In this document: in pieces, positions 8,156-17,795 of the stretch
Position numbering within the stretch: position 1 is the stretch's first letter
How the letters are laid out: the number at the start of each line of letters is the position of its first letter
NCBI RefSeq assembly: GCF_002218195.1
Contig: NZ_CP022336.1
Span: forward strand, 1,302,001-1,366,000
DNA length: 64,000 bases
Source: Sphingorhabdus sp. SMR4y
GTDB taxonomy: Bacteria > Pseudomonadota > Alphaproteobacteria > Sphingomonadales > Sphingomonadaceae
Reading direction: 5' to 3'
The notes under the pieces: model-generated
What the model was told of the DNA's origin: nothing
Database searches by the model: none
The model's input: the letters and a program-made list of their open reading frames with translations, nothing else
Program-made: the position numbers and the translations under genes

Positions 8156-9139
8156 TTACGCTGGCTGCGGGATCTGCTGCGAGATGCAGTGAAAACTGCC
8201 GCCGCCGCGCAGCAGCGCCCGACTGGACAGTCCTATGACCTCGCGGTCAGGGAACAGCGCCGCAATCTGTTCGACCGCCTTGGCGTCATTTCCGGCCCCA
8301 TATTGCGGCACCGCCACCACTTCATTGCCGATATAGAAATTCATATAACTGGCAGGCGCAATATCGCCATCCACCTCGTATCTGCCGACCGAGGGCAAGC
8401 GGACCACCGCAAGACCCGATAATCGGGCATATTCGGCCGCATCCTCGAAAATCGCCTTGTTCGGATCATCGGCACTGTCGGCCTCGGGAATCACCACCGT
8501 GCCGGGCGCGACAAAGCGGGCGAGATTGTCGACATGGCCATCGGTGTGATCGGCGATCAGCCCGTCTCCCAGCCAGCAGATATCCTCCACCGCCAGAGCT
8601 GTGCGCAAGCGCTCCGCCACCTGCTCCCTGGTCAGATCGGCATTGCGATTGGCATTGAGCACGCATTGTTCTGTGGTTATCAGGCTCCCCGCACCATCGC
8701 CATCGATCGCGCCGCCTTCCAATATCCAGCCCTGATCGCTGACCGGCAGATGGAAGCGCTGCGCCAGCCGCGCCGCGATATCCTGATCACCCGCCATTTC
8801 AAATTTGCCGCCCCAGCCATTGAAACCGAAATTGCGGCCGGCAAGACCGTCGGAACCCGTGACAAAAATCGCTGCCGTATCACGCAGCCAGACATCTCCG
8901 AAAGGCTCGACCACTATGTCGACAGGGGCCTGCACCAGACCACGCGCGATCTCCGCATCGGCAGCATCGCGGCACACCAGGACGACTTTCTCGCCAGCGC
9001 CCGCGGCAGCGACGGCATCGGCAAAGGCAGCCACTTCCTGCTGCGCGGCATCCCTGCCCAGCGGCCATTCCGCCGGATCACCGGGAAAGCCGATCCAGAC
9101 CGCCTGATGCGGCTCCCACTCTGCGGGCCATCTTGTCAT
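8156..9139 (-). CDS. aguA: Agmatine deiminase
   Basis: Converts agmatine to N-carbamoylputrescine and ammonia, the step before AguB. The 327-residue product has the peptidyl-arginine-deiminase fold motifs: WPAEWEPHQAVWIGFP at the start, VWLRDTAAIF (catalytic Asp region), EGGAIDGDGAG, the HTDGHVDNLARF segment with the catalytic His, and the nucleophilic Cys in GGGSFHCISQQIP near the end. The spacing to the upstream M28 lipoprotein gene is 15 bases and to the downstream FMN protein 78 bases, on one strand, so a shared transcript is plausible. Assignment to agmatine rather than peptidyl-arginine follows from size and the aguB neighbour. Confidence 0.9.
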   Translation of the reverse strand: MTRWPAEWEPHQAVWIGFPGDPAEWPLGRDAAQQEVAAFADAVAAAGAGEKVVLVCRDAADAEIARGLVQAPVDIVVEPFGDVWLRDTAAIFVTGSDGLAGRNFGFNGWGGKFEMAGDQDIAARLAQRFHLPVSDQGWILEGGAIDGDGAGSLITTEQCVLNANRNADLTREQVAERLRTALAVEDICWLGDGLIADHTDGHVDNLARFVAPGTVVIPEADSADDPNKAIFEDAAEYARLSGLAVVRLPSVGRYEVDGDIAPASYMNFYIGNEVVAVPQYGAGNDAKAVEQIAALFPDREVIGLSSRALLRGGGSFHCISQQIPQPA

Positions 9140-9154
9140 GCGTGGCGTCCGCCG

Positions 9155-10834
9155 TCAGTTACCGGTGCGGCTCTTGTCCCGCGTCGCGCGGAATTCGTCG
9201 CCCTCATTCCAGTTCGGCCAGTCCTCGGTCATCGCCAGCATCCGCGCGACGGTATAATAGACCTTCAGGTCGCCCATCACGCCGTCCCAGTTCCAGTTCG
9301 GATCATATTCATCCTTCGGACCATGATAACGGTTTTCCGTATAATCTTTCGAAATGGCTTCCCCGGCTTCCCGGCCACCGTCGACCAGATCCTCGCCGCC
9401 TTCGAAATAGATCATCGGCACGCCAAGCTTGGCGAAGCTGAAATGATCGGAGCGATAATAATAGCCTTTCTCCGGCGTCGGCTCGGCTTCGGCCACCCGG
9501 CCATCCCCGGTCAGCGCCGCTTCGAGATAGCGGTCCAGTTCCGATTTGCTTTTCCCGACGACAATCACATTCTTCGCCGGTCCGGCCATGCCGAACGCAT
9601 CCATATTCACCCCGCCAACCGTCTGGCTGAGCGGATAGACCGGATTTTGCGCATAATATTTGGAACCCAAGAGCCCTGATTCCTCGGCTGTTACAGCTAG
9701 GAAGATGATGCTGCGATCCGGCGCGCCAGCTTTCACATGCGCTTCGGCCAGAGCCACCAGAGCAGCAGTGCCGGTCGCATTGTCGACGGCGCCGTTGCAG
9801 ATATCATCGCCATCGGGCGCCGGTTTGCAGCGACCAAGATGGTCCCAATGCGCGGTGTAAAGCACATATTCATCGGGACGGGTCTTGCCTTTCAAGATAC
9901 CGAGCACATTCTTGCTGTTCGCCTTGCTTATGGTATTTTCAAACGAAGCCGATGCTTTCAACCCGAGATCGACCGCCTTGAAGCCCTTCTGCTTGGCAGC
10001 TTTCATCTGCGCTTCGAGATCCTGACCGGCAGCGGCAAAAATCTTCGCCGCGACATCTTTCTGGATCCAGCCGTTGATCTTCGTCTGGTCGGCCCCGCCA
10101 TTGGCCGACTGTGCGTAGAATTGCGGTCCGCTCCAGCTCGATTCGACCACGTTCCAGCCATAGGCAGCGGGTTCGGTGTCGTGAATGATCAGCGCCGCAG
10201 CCGCGCCCTGGCGGGCCGCTTCCTCATATTTATAGGTCCAGCGGCCGTAATAGGTCATTGCCCGGCCACCAAAATCGCCCTCCAGGCTGTCGGTACCGAA
10301 ATCCGGGTCATTGACCAAGATGACGACGGTCTTGCCTTTGACATCGACGCCTTCATAGTCGTTCCAGCCGCGCTCCGGCGCGTTCACGCCATAACCGACA
10401 AAGACCATGTCGCTGCCTGTAACGGCAATTTTCGGCTGTTCCTGATAGCTGGTGATCACCATCTCTGGGCCGTAGGCAAAACTGAAATCCTCGGTCCCGC
10501 CGGTGACCGTCAAGGAGGACACATTCTTGGCTTCAATGGAAACCAGCGGCACATCCTGAAACCAGCTATCGCCATTGCCCGGCGACAAGCCCGCTTCCTC
10601 GAATTTGCTGGTCAGCAGCGCCAGCGTCTTTTCCTCGCCCGGCGTACCGGGGGCCCGGCCTTCAAAAGCATCGGAAGAAAGCTGCTCGGTGATCGATTTC
10701 ATCGTCTCCACCGACAATTCCGGCGCCGCGATTTCCGGGATTGCTGCTACGCTATCGCCCTCTTCAATCTTCGTGCAGCCGGCCAGTACCAGCGACGGCG
10801 CCAGCAGCGCCCAGAGAGACCGTTTCAACATCAT
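9155..10834 (-). CDS. M28 family metallopeptidase lipoprotein with PA domain
   Basis: 559 residues from the ATG at 10834 (AGAAGGA upstream); the frame is open to 11035 but the lipoprotein signal (LLAPSLVLAGC, lipobox LAGC near residue 17) sets the start. A protease-associated insert (about 120-290) precedes the zinc aminopeptidase domain: HWDHLG (zinc ligands), DNATGTAALVALAEA, EESGLLGS (catalytic Glu), NMDAFG and SDHFSF. It should act in the periplasm or outer membrane on peptide N-termini. A paralogue begins at 252 and runs off the left edge, so this genome region has two M28 enzymes close together. Confidence 0.92.
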   Translation of the reverse strand: MMLKRSLWALLAPSLVLAGCTKIEEGDSVAAIPEIAAPELSVETMKSITEQLSSDAFEGRAPGTPGEEKTLALLTSKFEEAGLSPGNGDSWFQDVPLVSIEAKNVSSLTVTGGTEDFSFAYGPEMVITSYQEQPKIAVTGSDMVFVGYGVNAPERGWNDYEGVDVKGKTVVILVNDPDFGTDSLEGDFGGRAMTYYGRWTYKYEEAARQGAAAALIIHDTEPAAYGWNVVESSWSGPQFYAQSANGGADQTKINGWIQKDVAAKIFAAAGQDLEAQMKAAKQKGFKAVDLGLKASASFENTISKANSKNVLGILKGKTRPDEYVLYTAHWDHLGRCKPAPDGDDICNGAVDNATGTAALVALAEAHVKAGAPDRSIIFLAVTAEESGLLGSKYYAQNPVYPLSQTVGGVNMDAFGMAGPAKNVIVVGKSKSELDRYLEAALTGDGRVAEAEPTPEKGYYYRSDHFSFAKLGVPMIYFEGGEDLVDGGREAGEAISKDYTENRYHGPKDEYDPNWNWDGVMGDLKVYYTVARMLAMTEDWPNWNEGDEFRATRDKSRTGN

Positions 10835-10960
10835 GCTTTTCCTTCTGAAATCTTCATTACCGAAAATCCTCCCGCACTCAATGGCAGACGATATTCGGCA
10901 AGGCAAGGAGCCTTGAGGGCGTCCGGCGCCCCTCTGTCGGCGCACCCAAATGCCCGACAT

Positions 10961-10993
10961 AAAAAAGGCGGCTGTTGAAAGCCGCCTTTTTTT
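10961..10993 (-). terminator. Rho-independent terminator after rpsD
   Basis: GGCGGC and GCCGCC arms separated by TGTTGAAA, with an A-run on one side and a T-run on the other that extend the stem to about 12 pairs. Read on the minus strand it lies 20 bases after the rpsD stop codon and ends in a T-run, so it should terminate rpsD. The symmetric A/T flanks would let it work in both directions. Confidence 0.88.
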
Positions 10994-11012
10994 GAATCTG
11001 TTGTGAAAACAA

Positions 11013-11627
11013 TCAGCGCGAATAGAATTCGACAACCAGATTGGGTTCCATGGTCACCGGGTAAGGCACCTCGTCCAACGTAGGAACGCGGACATAGGTC
11101 ACTTTGTCGGTGCCTTCCGGGTTCACATATTCCGGAATATCACGCTCTGCCAGGCTCTGTGCTTCGATAACCAGCAGCATTTCTTTTGCCTTGTCACTCA
11201 GCGCAATCTCGTCGCCGGGTACAACCTTGCGCGATGCAACATTACATTTAACGCCGTTCACGCGGATATGGCCGTGGCTGACAAGCTGACGGGCGGCAAA
11301 GATGGTCGGAGCAAATTTCGCGCGATAGACAACCATGTCGAGACGCTGCTCGAGCAGACCGATCAGGTTCTGGCTGGTATCGCCTTTCATTGCTGCGGCT
11401 TCTTTATAGGCGCGGCGGAACTGCTTTTCCGTCACATCGCCATAATAGCCTTTCAGCTTCTGCTTGGCGCGCAGCTGGATACCGAAGTCGGACAGCTTGC
11501 CCTTGCGGCGCTGGCCGTGCTGGCCCGGACCATAATCACGGCGATTGACGGGTGATTTGGGACGGCCCCAGATATTCTCGCCCATGCGGCGATCGAGCTT
11601 ATATTTGGAACTGGTACGTTTGGTCAT
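11013..11627 (-). CDS. rpsD: 30S ribosomal protein S4
   Basis: Primary 16S rRNA-binding protein of the small subunit. 204 residues from the ATG at 11627 with AGGAGT upstream; the longer frame to 11675 lacks family support. The N-terminus [21 protein letters not shown] and the S4 RNA-binding domain ([28 protein letters not shown], about residues 95-160) are unmistakable, and it ends in VVEFYSR as most S4 proteins do. It is monocistronic here, away from the alpha operon, as is usual in alphaproteobacteria. A strong hairpin lies 107 bases upstream of its start. Confidence 0.98.
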   Translation of the reverse strand: MTKRTSSKYKLDRRMGENIWGRPKSPVNRRDYGPGQHGQRRKGKLSDFGIQLRAKQKLKGYYGDVTEKQFRRAYKEAAAMKGDTSQNLIGLLEQRLDMVVYRAKFAPTIFAARQLVSHGHIRVNGVKCNVASRKVVPGDEIALSDKAKEMLLVIEAQSLAERDIPEYVNPEGTDKVTYVRVPTLDEVPYPVTMEPNLVVEFYSR

Positions 11628-11733
11628 CTGAATGACTCCTAATTTGCTGTTTATAGTCTTCCCGGAACGCACCATCAGAACATAAGTTTTGATGCGGCCG
11701 CCGCTTCACCGGGGTGCGAGGCCAATTGCTGTG

Positions 11734-11770
11734 GCGCCTTGAACAGATTTCTTCAAATCTGTCAAGGCGC
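11734..11770 (-). promoter_or_regulatory. Long near-perfect hairpin upstream of rpsD
   Basis: Arms GCGCCTTGAACAGATTT and AAATCTGTCAAGGCGC pair over 16 positions with one bulged A, closing a CTTC loop. It sits between the end of the small secreted-protein gene (11819) and the rpsD start (11627). There is no T-run on either side, so it is not a standard terminator. It could be a leader structure in the rpsD message, a processing site, or a terminator of the upstream gene. Confidence 0.6.
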
Positions 11771-11818
11771 ATGATTCAGGATAGAGTCCGGAAAAGTCTG
11801 GGCCGACCCAAAAGCCTG

Positions 11819-12058
11819 TCAGGGATCGTTACGGTTCTGCGTGCCGCGGCTGTAGCTGGACCGGTTCTCCAGCTGACGAGCATTTTCTTCTTCATACTGC
11901 TTCCATTGCCGCTTTGTACGACAGATACGCTCGGGAATCTTCGATCCAAGAACAGCCTCGGAACGACAGAGAACCTTGTCCTCTTTTGCAGACTGGTCAG
12001 CGCTCGCGGCTGCCGAAGCATCGGCCGCCAAGGCCAATGACAAGAATAGTGTAAACAT
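11819..12058 (-). CDS. Small secreted protein with two conserved cysteines
   Basis: 79 residues from the ATG at 12058, preceded by CTGGAG; the frame is open to 12091. Residues 1-20 are a signal peptide (MFTLFLSLALAADASA). The mature part has VLCRSEAVLGSKIPERICRT with two Cys 16 residues apart, then KRQWKQYEEENAR. This C-R...G-S-x-I-P-x-R-I-C-R-T pattern followed by a Trp recurs in small exported proteins of sphingomonads and xanthomonads; no function is known. The Cys pair probably forms a periplasmic disulfide (inference). The gene is divergent from the chorismate mutase gene. Confidence 0.72.
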   Translation of the reverse strand: MFTLFLSLALAADASAAASADQSAKEDKVLCRSEAVLGSKIPERICRTKRQWKQYEEENARQLENRSSYSRGTQNRNDP

Positions 12059-12174
12059 GATTACTCCAGAAAAATATGAATGTTGGGCCAAATATAGCTA
12101 GGTGCGCGCGCAAAAGCTACTTCAAACGGCCTTCCTGCTCGACATTGTGGTCATAGTAAATTATCGCCCCTGCC

Positions 12175-12486
12175 ATGAACATCACCACTGCATCCATTGA
12201 TCAAATCGACAATATGACGCAATTGCGGGAAGCCGTTGATCAACTCGATACGGAGTTGATTGAACTTTTCCGGCTCCGTTTTGCGTGCATGGATGCAGCA
12301 GCGCGAATCAAGCAGGATCGGGGTGCGGTTCGCGACGAAAAGCGCAAGGCGGAAGTCCTGGCCAATGTAAAAAGCCTGTCGCAAAAGGCGGCGATACCCG
12401 CACCAACCATGGCGGCGATCTGGGAAATGCTGGTCGAAACGTCGATCAGCTATGAAATGCAGAAATGGGACCAGCGCCGCAAATAG
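12175..12486 (+). CDS. Chorismate mutase, AroQ type
   Basis: 103-residue all-helical protein with the AroQ-fold pattern: LREAVDQLDTELIELFRLRFACMDAAARIKQ in helix 1, then VRDEKRKAEVL and a C-terminal helix ending in IWEMLVETSISYEM. Basic residues at the expected active-site places support conversion of chorismate to prephenate for Phe/Tyr synthesis. Single-domain members can also be isochorismate-pyruvate lyases (PchB); no siderophore genes are nearby, so mutase is preferred. No clear Shine-Dalgarno precedes the ATG. It converges on trmJ with 12 bases between stops. Confidence 0.82.
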   Translation: MNITTASIDQIDNMTQLREAVDQLDTELIELFRLRFACMDAAARIKQDRGAVRDEKRKAEVLANVKSLSQKAAIPAPTMAAIWEMLVETSISYEMQKWDQRRK

Positions 12487-12498
12487 CGGTTCCGGTGG

Positions 12499-13239
12499 CT
12501 AAGTTTCGGCCTTGTCCTTGCGCGGCGGGCGTTCGAGCGACGAGACGATCCCACGCCATGTCTTCACCTCCTCATTGGTCCATGCCGGCTTGGTCAGCAT
12601 GTTGCGAAGCGTGACTTTCGTCGCCACAGCGCGCTCCGGCGGATAAAAATAGCCGTTCTTGTCGAGCGCCCTCTCGAGATGTTCGTAGAACATATCCAGC
12701 TCCTTTTGCGGTGCCGGTTCGGCCTTTTTCTTGTCCAGCGTCGGCTGGACATGGGCGCTGCTGTCCATTTTCGATATTTCATAGGCCACGAGAATGACCG
12801 CCTGCGCCAGATTCAGCGATCCGAACTCGGGATTGATCGGCACGGTGATGATCTTGCGCGCCCGCTCGACATCGGACACTTCGAGACCGGAGCGCTCCGG
12901 CCCGAAAAGAATCGCGCATTTGCCGCTGGCCTGCGCCATATCTTCCGCCGCTTCCCACGGTGCCAGCACTGGCTTGGTCATGCCGCGTTTCCGCACGGTG
13001 GTGGCATAGACATGGGCACAATCGGCGACGGCTTCGGCCGTGGTCTCGAAAACCTGTGCCTCTTCCAAAATCTGGTCCGCGCCGGACGCCGCCGGCCCAG
13101 CATCGGGATTGGGCCAGCCGTCGCGCGGCTTGACGATACGCATTTCGGTCAGCCCGAAATTCAGCATCGCACGCGCAGCCTTGCCGATATTCTGACCGAG
13201 CTGAGGGTTTACCAATATGATGGCGGGCTGGTTGCTCAC
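12499..13239 (-). CDS. trmJ: tRNA/rRNA 2'-O-methyltransferase, SpoU/TrmJ family
   Basis: SPOUT-class methyltransferase that 2'-O-methylates RNA, most likely position 32 of tRNA. 246 residues; the start [23 protein letters not shown] and the knot motifs [29 protein letters not shown] are diagnostic. The extended C-terminal tail (about 160-246) is the TrmJ-type extension. Its ATG overlaps the nrdR stop by 4 bases, so it is the last gene of the rpiB-glyA-nrdR-trmJ run. Substrate specificity (tRNA rather than rRNA) is inferred from the family. Confidence 0.88.
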   Translation of the reverse strand: MSNQPAIILVNPQLGQNIGKAARAMLNFGLTEMRIVKPRDGWPNPDAGPAASGADQILEEAQVFETTAEAVADCAHVYATTVRKRGMTKPVLAPWEAAEDMAQASGKCAILFGPERSGLEVSDVERARKIITVPINPEFGSLNLAQAVILVAYEISKMDSSAHVQPTLDKKKAEPAPQKELDMFYEHLERALDKNGYFYPPERAVATKVTLRNMLTKPAWTNEEVKTWRGIVSSLERPPRKDKAET

Positions 13240-13697
13240 GCGCCGCCGACGTCTTTCACGCTGCCGGCAAATTCCTTGAAATCCTTGGCTTCGGTAAAAT
13301 CCTTGTAGACCGAGGCGAAGCGGATATAGGCCACACTGTCGAGCGTCTTGAGACCTTCCATCACCATCTCGCCAATCCTCTGCGAAGGGATCTCGGTTTC
13401 ACCGCTGGTTTCCAGCTGGCGCTGGATCCCGGAGACCAGCTGATCCATTTGCTCCTGTGCCAGACCACGCTTGCGACAGGCCAGCGCCACCGACAGATCG
13501 ATCTTCGACCGGTCGAAGGGCTCCTTGCGGTCTTCGCTCTTGACCACCGTGATTTCTCGCAGCTGCACCCGTTCGAAGGTCGTGAAGCGCGCGCCACAGC
13601 TCTCGCACTGCCGCCGCCGCCGGATCGTCGTATTGTCCTCGGTCGGACGGCTGTCTTTTACCTGACTGTCGTCATGGGCACAAAAGGGGCAACGCAT
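13236..13697 (-). CDS. nrdR: Transcriptional repressor of ribonucleotide reductase genes
   Basis: 153 residues, the normal NrdR length. The N-terminal zinc ribbon has MRCPFC and CESCGARF (four Cys), followed by an Arg-rich DNA-binding segment (TIRRRRQ) and the ATP-cone (about 49-139: [16 protein letters not shown] ... [11 protein letters not shown]). NrdR senses ATP/dATP and represses nrd operons. It lies 15 bases after glyA and overlaps trmJ by 4 bases. The glyA-nrdR link places dNTP-pool control with one-carbon supply for thymidylate. Confidence 0.97.
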   Translation of the reverse strand: MRCPFCAHDDSQVKDSRPTEDNTTIRRRRQCESCGARFTTFERVQLREITVVKSEDRKEPFDRSKIDLSVALACRKRGLAQEQMDQLVSGIQRQLETSGETEIPSQRIGEMVMEGLKTLDSVAYIRFASVYKDFTEAKDFKEFAGSVKDVGGA

Positions 13698-13712
13698 GGT
13701 CTGGCTTTCCGA

Positions 13713-15020
13713 TCAATCCTGATAGATCGGGAAACGGTCGCAAAGCTCCTGCACCCGTTCACGAACATCGGCTTCCACAGCCGGATCACCGCTCTCCCCT
13801 TTTTCGCGCAGGCCGTCGAGCACATCGGCGACCATGTCCCCGATCAGCCGGAATTCCGCCGGACCGAAGCCGCGGGTGGTCCCGGCAGGCGATCCCACGC
13901 GAATGCCGCTGGTCTTCATCGGCGGCTGCGGATCATTGGGAATGCTGTTCTTGTTGCAGGTAATCCCGGCCCGTTCCAGCGCTTCGTCGGCATCGCGCCC
14001 GGTGATCCCAAGCGGCGACAGATCGATCAGCGCGAGATGGGTGTCGGTGCCACCGGCGACCACATCGGCGCCGCGTTCCTTGAGCGTCGCCGCAAGCACT
14101 TTTGCATTTTCAATGACAGCCGCACAATAGCTTTTGAATTCCGGACGCAGCGCCTCGCCAAAGGCAACCGCCTTGGCCGCAATCACGTGCATCAGGGGGC
14201 CGCCCTGCAGACCCGGAAATACAGCAGAATTGATCTTCTTGGCAATGGCTTCGTCATTGGTCAATATCATGCCGCCGCGTGGCCCACGCAGGGTCTTGTG
14301 CGTGGTGGTGGTGACAACATGGGCGTGATCCAGCGGGCTGGGGTGCAGCCCGGCGGCCACCAGACCGGCGAAATGCGCCATATCGACCATGAAGATCGCA
14401 CCAACAGCGTCGGCAATCGCACGGAACTTGGCGAAATCAATCTCGCGCGGATAGGCAGAACCACCGGCGATGATCAGCTTCGGCTGATGCTCCTTGGCCA
14501 GCGCCTCGACTTCTTCATAGTTGATCAGGTGATCATCGTCATTGACGCCATATTGGATGGCGTTGAACCATTTGCCCGATTGCGCCGGTTTCGCGCCATG
14601 GGTCAGATGGCCGCCGGCATCGAGCGACATGCCAAGAATGGTGTCGCCCGGCTTGACCAGCGCCAGCATCACCGCACCATTGGCCTGTGCTCCCGAATGC
14701 GGCTGGACATTGGCATAACCGCAATCAAACAATTGCTTGGCACGTTCGATCGCCAGCGTCTCTACATCATCAGACGGCGCGCAGCCCTGATAATAGCGGC
14801 GGCCGGGATAGCCCTCGGCATATTTGTTGGTGAAGACCGACCCCTGCGCCTGCAGCACGGCCTTGGAAACGATATTCTCCGACGCGATCAGCTCTATCTG
14901 GTTCTGCTGGCGCGCCAGTTCGGAGTTGATCGCACCGGCAACCGCCGGATCGCTTTCATCGACCGAGAAATCGAAAAATCCGGTCTGGCGGATATCCTGT
15001 ATATCTGCAACGTTGCTCAT
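13713..15020 (-). CDS. glyA: Serine hydroxymethyltransferase
   Basis: PLP enzyme interconverting serine and glycine with tetrahydrofolate, the main source of one-carbon units. 435 residues; [21 protein letters not shown], the H-x-G dimer region and the PLP lysine in [14 protein letters not shown] are all present. The first 16 residues extend beyond the usual start but the ATG at 15020 overlaps the rpiB stop by 4 bases, which favours it. Cytoplasmic, functions as dimer or tetramer. Confidence 0.97.
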   Translation of the reverse strand: MSNVADIQDIRQTGFFDFSVDESDPAVAGAINSELARQQNQIELIASENIVSKAVLQAQGSVFTNKYAEGYPGRRYYQGCAPSDDVETLAIERAKQLFDCGYANVQPHSGAQANGAVMLALVKPGDTILGMSLDAGGHLTHGAKPAQSGKWFNAIQYGVNDDDHLINYEEVEALAKEHQPKLIIAGGSAYPREIDFAKFRAIADAVGAIFMVDMAHFAGLVAAGLHPSPLDHAHVVTTTTHKTLRGPRGGMILTNDEAIAKKINSAVFPGLQGGPLMHVIAAKAVAFGEALRPEFKSYCAAVIENAKVLAATLKERGADVVAGGTDTHLALIDLSPLGITGRDADEALERAGITCNKNSIPNDPQPPMKTSGIRVGSPAGTTRGFGPAEFRLIGDMVADVLDGLREKGESGDPAVEADVRERVQELCDRFPIYQD

Positions 15021-15469
15021 GCGCTTGTTCCTTCAACTTGGGGGGCAGACAATTTATCGACCCGGCGCTGGTGCCGGTCGCCGCCAAATGGGGTTTTCAG
15101 AAAGATGTCGAGACAGTCTTTCGCGATTTCGATGCCGACCAGCCGCGCGCCCATGGCGATGACATTGGCATCATTATGTTCCCGCGCCAGTTTCGCCGAC
15201 AGGCCTTCGGAGACCAGGGCGCAGCGGCAGGCCGGATTGCGGTTGACCGCCATCGAAATGCCGATACCCGAACCGCACAGCGCCACGCCGCGCTCGACAC
15301 GGCCGGAAGCCACTTCATCGGCCAGCTTATAGCCATAGTCGGGATAATCCACGCTGTCGGCGGTCATCGGTCCGAGATCGCTGACTTCGTGCCCTGCTTC
15401 CTGCAACCAATCCACCAGCATAGCCTTCAAATCGAGGGCGGCGTGATCGGAGGCAATGGCGACGCGCAT
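15017..15469 (-). CDS. rpiB: Ribose 5-phosphate isomerase B
   Basis: Interconverts ribose 5-phosphate and ribulose 5-phosphate in the pentose phosphate pathway. 150 residues, typical of the RpiB/LacAB family: [14 protein letters not shown] at the start, SVDYPDYG, the active-site Cys in [17 protein letters not shown], and [12 protein letters not shown]. The ATG at 15469 has AGGAAC upstream. First gene of an operon with glyA, nrdR and trmJ; its product supplies ribose phosphate, fitting nucleotide metabolism shared with glyA and nrdR. Confidence 0.95.
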   Translation of the reverse strand: MRVAIASDHAALDLKAMLVDWLQEAGHEVSDLGPMTADSVDYPDYGYKLADEVASGRVERGVALCGSGIGISMAVNRNPACRCALVSEGLSAKLAREHNDANVIAMGARLVGIEIAKDCLDIFLKTPFGGDRHQRRVDKLSAPQVEGTSA

Positions 15470-15540
15470 GAACTGTTCCTGTTGTTAGAATCGAATGGCC
15501 GCTATTTAGTAGAGACTTCCCCGATAGGCCACCAAATATT

Positions 15541-15623
15541 TGACGCGCCGCGTCATGCGAAGCGTGACGAAGCGGCGTGTCCCGGCGCGGGCTGGGATCA
15601 AGCCCGGCGAAGGCCGGGGTCCC
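15541..15623. repeat. Intergenic palindromic repeat (REP-like)
   Basis: Two stacked inverted repeats between kup and rpiB. CGCCGC...GCGGCG with inner CGTCA...TGACG covers about 15545-15577. A second, CCCGGC...GCCGGGG, covers about 15580-15620 and includes CCCGGCGAAGGCCGGGGTCC. The latter resembles the GCCGGG-AAGGCCGGGAT-type extragenic palindromes scattered in sphingomonad genomes (recalled, not searched). It lies in the leader or promoter region of the rpiB operon. Confidence 0.6.
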
Positions 15624-15705
15624 TTGCCGGTAGAAAAACATAAGCGGCCTTAATCACGTCCGATAACGTTCTGAAATAGCATCAGGATACCAGTCTATCC
15701 GCCGG

Positions 15706-17643
15706 TCAGATTTCCATCTGGCTGCCCAGTTCCACCACCCGGTTGCTGGGCAGTTTGAAAAACTCCATCGCGGTCGCCGCGTTGCGCAGCAGCCAGGCGA
15801 AGAGTTTCTCACGCCAGATCATCATCTCAGGCTTCTTCGAAGGCAGCAAGGTCTGACGGGACAGGAAGAAGCTGGTGGTCATCATGTCGAACTCCATGCC
15901 GCACCCCTTCACCTGTTTCAGCGCCTCTGGAACATCAGTTTCCTGCATGAAACCGAAATGCAGGATCAGCCGGTAGAAACCATGACCGAGATCCTTCACC
16001 TCGCAGCGCTTGTGAGCCGCAACGGTAGGCACATCCTTGATGTTGACGGTCAGGATCACCACCCGCTCGTGGATCACCTTGTTATGCTTGATATTGTGGA
16101 GCAGCGCCGATGGCACGCCTGCGGACGAGGACGCCATGAATATCGCCGTGCCCGGCACCCGCGTCGCGCTGTTGGCAGCGGACTTGGTGAATATCTCGAT
16201 CGGCATGGCCGCTTCTGCCATATTTTTCCGCATGATCTGGCGGCCTTTGGCCCAGGTCGTCAGAATGATGAAGGCGACTCCGCCGACAGCCAGCGGGAAC
16301 CAGCCACCGTCCGGAACCTTGGTCAGATTGGCTGCGAAATAGGCACCATCGACGATGAAGAAGACCGCCAGCAACGGAATGGTGAACCACAATTTCCATT
16401 TCCAAAGGACGATCATCACGATGGCCAGCAGGCAGGTATCGATGAACATCGCGCCGGTGACCGCAATGCCATAAGCCGAAGCCAGATTGCTCGAGCTCTG
16501 GAAGGTCAATACCAGCAGGATCACCGCGATCATGATCGCCCAGTTGACGAAGGGAATGTAAATCTGCCCGGCTTCCGATGCGCTGGTATGCTTGATCGTC
16601 AGGCGGGGGATGAAACCGAGCTGGATCGCCTGATGGGTCACCGAGAAGGACCCCGAGATCACGGCCTGGCTGGCGATGAATGTTGCCATGGTCGCGAGGA
16701 TGACGAGCGGCAGGCGGAGCACTTCCGGCGCCATGATGAAGAAGGGGCTCTGGATCGCCGCCGCAGCTCCGGCAGCGTCGAGCGAGAGGATCATCGCGCC
16801 CTGACCGAAATAATTGCACAGCAATGCCGGCATGACGAAGCCATACCATGCGACGCGCATCGGTTTCTTGCCAAAATGGCCCATGTCGGCGAACAGTGCT
16901 TCGGAACCGGTTACCGCCAGCACCACCGAACCCAGCGCCAGAAAGGCCTTGATACCGTCGGTTATGAAAAACTGGATTGCATACCAGGGATTGAACGCCA
17001 TGAGGATCGAGGGATGCCCGATAATCTGGATGATCCCCAAAGTTCCGATCACGGTGAAATAGACGAACATCACCGGCGCGAACAATGCTCCGATTTTTGC
17101 TGTGCCCCGGGATTGTAACAGGAACAGGAAGATCAGCAGCGTCAGCGCGATCGGAATGACCAGATGGCCAAGGCCCGGCTGTACCACGGTCAGTCCCTCG
17201 ACCGCCGACAGGACCGAAATAGCCGGCGTGATCATGCTGTCGCCGTAAAATAACGCGGTCGCGAAAACGCCGAGCAAGATCGCCAGCCAGCCGAATTTTG
17301 ATCGTCGCATGGCGCCGGAAATCAGCGCAACCAGAGCAAGACTGCCGCCCTGCCCCTTGTTATCCGCACGCATCGTGATGCTGACATATTGAATCGTCAC
17401 CACCAGGGTCATTGACCAGAATATCAGGCTGACGACACCCAGCACATGGATACGATCCAGCTCGAGCGGATGGGCACCGACAAATGTTTCCCGGAAAGCA
17501 TAGAGCGGACTGGTGCCGATATCTCCGAACACAATGCCGATCGCACCGGCCGCAAGCTTGGCAATCGCTGAATTGCGCTGGGGCGAACCATGGGTTTGCA
17601 CCGTGTTCGGGGCGTCTGGATTTTCGGTTGCTTCTGCGGACAT
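15706..17643 (-). CDS. kup: Low-affinity potassium transporter, KUP/HAK family
   Basis: Inner-membrane K+ uptake system, 645 residues. About twelve hydrophobic segments follow an N-terminal [24 protein letters not shown], the signature that opens TM1 in Kup proteins; [18 protein letters not shown] and [21 protein letters not shown] are also characteristic. The hydrophilic C-terminus (about 460-645) is the usual cytoplasmic domain. It stands alone on the minus strand with 152 bases separating it from the ccm cluster. No T-run hairpin is seen after it. Confidence 0.95.
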   Translation of the reverse strand: MSAEATENPDAPNTVQTHGSPQRNSAIAKLAAGAIGIVFGDIGTSPLYAFRETFVGAHPLELDRIHVLGVVSLIFWSMTLVVTIQYVSITMRADNKGQGGSLALVALISGAMRRSKFGWLAILLGVFATALFYGDSMITPAISVLSAVEGLTVVQPGLGHLVIPIALTLLIFLFLLQSRGTAKIGALFAPVMFVYFTVIGTLGIIQIIGHPSILMAFNPWYAIQFFITDGIKAFLALGSVVLAVTGSEALFADMGHFGKKPMRVAWYGFVMPALLCNYFGQGAMILSLDAAGAAAAIQSPFFIMAPEVLRLPLVILATMATFIASQAVISGSFSVTHQAIQLGFIPRLTIKHTSASEAGQIYIPFVNWAIMIAVILLVLTFQSSSNLASAYGIAVTGAMFIDTCLLAIVMIVLWKWKLWFTIPLLAVFFIVDGAYFAANLTKVPDGGWFPLAVGGVAFIILTTWAKGRQIMRKNMAEAAMPIEIFTKSAANSATRVPGTAIFMASSSAGVPSALLHNIKHNKVIHERVVILTVNIKDVPTVAAHKRCEVKDLGHGFYRLILHFGFMQETDVPEALKQVKGCGMEFDMMTTSFFLSRQTLLPSKKPEMMIWREKLFAWLLRNAATAMEFFKLPSNRVVELGSQMEI

Positions 17644-17795
17644 TGGTGGGCCGGTTAGGCTTCCCCGTTCAAAATGGACACAACAGTCTGTTTACTGACA
17701 TTGTTTTCAGCAAGCGCGAGCGCTTAGCACCAGCATTTAGCAGGTGCAACAAAGCGACAAGCCCGGAATATCAACTCCTTCATATCCCAAGACTT

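Noticed and set aside
9737-10978. A 413-codon plus-strand frame opposite the M28 lipoprotein
   Set aside because: Antisense shadow with no recognisable fold; the M28 motifs on the other strand are complete.
13449-15332. A 627-codon open frame on the plus strand opposite glyA and nrdR
   Set aside because: The minus strand encodes two unmistakable conserved enzymes; the plus frame shows no motif and no start signal.
15470-15705. Possible glycine riboswitch before rpiB-glyA
   Set aside because: The leader contains only simple GC-rich inverted repeats and none of the conserved glycine aptamer core.
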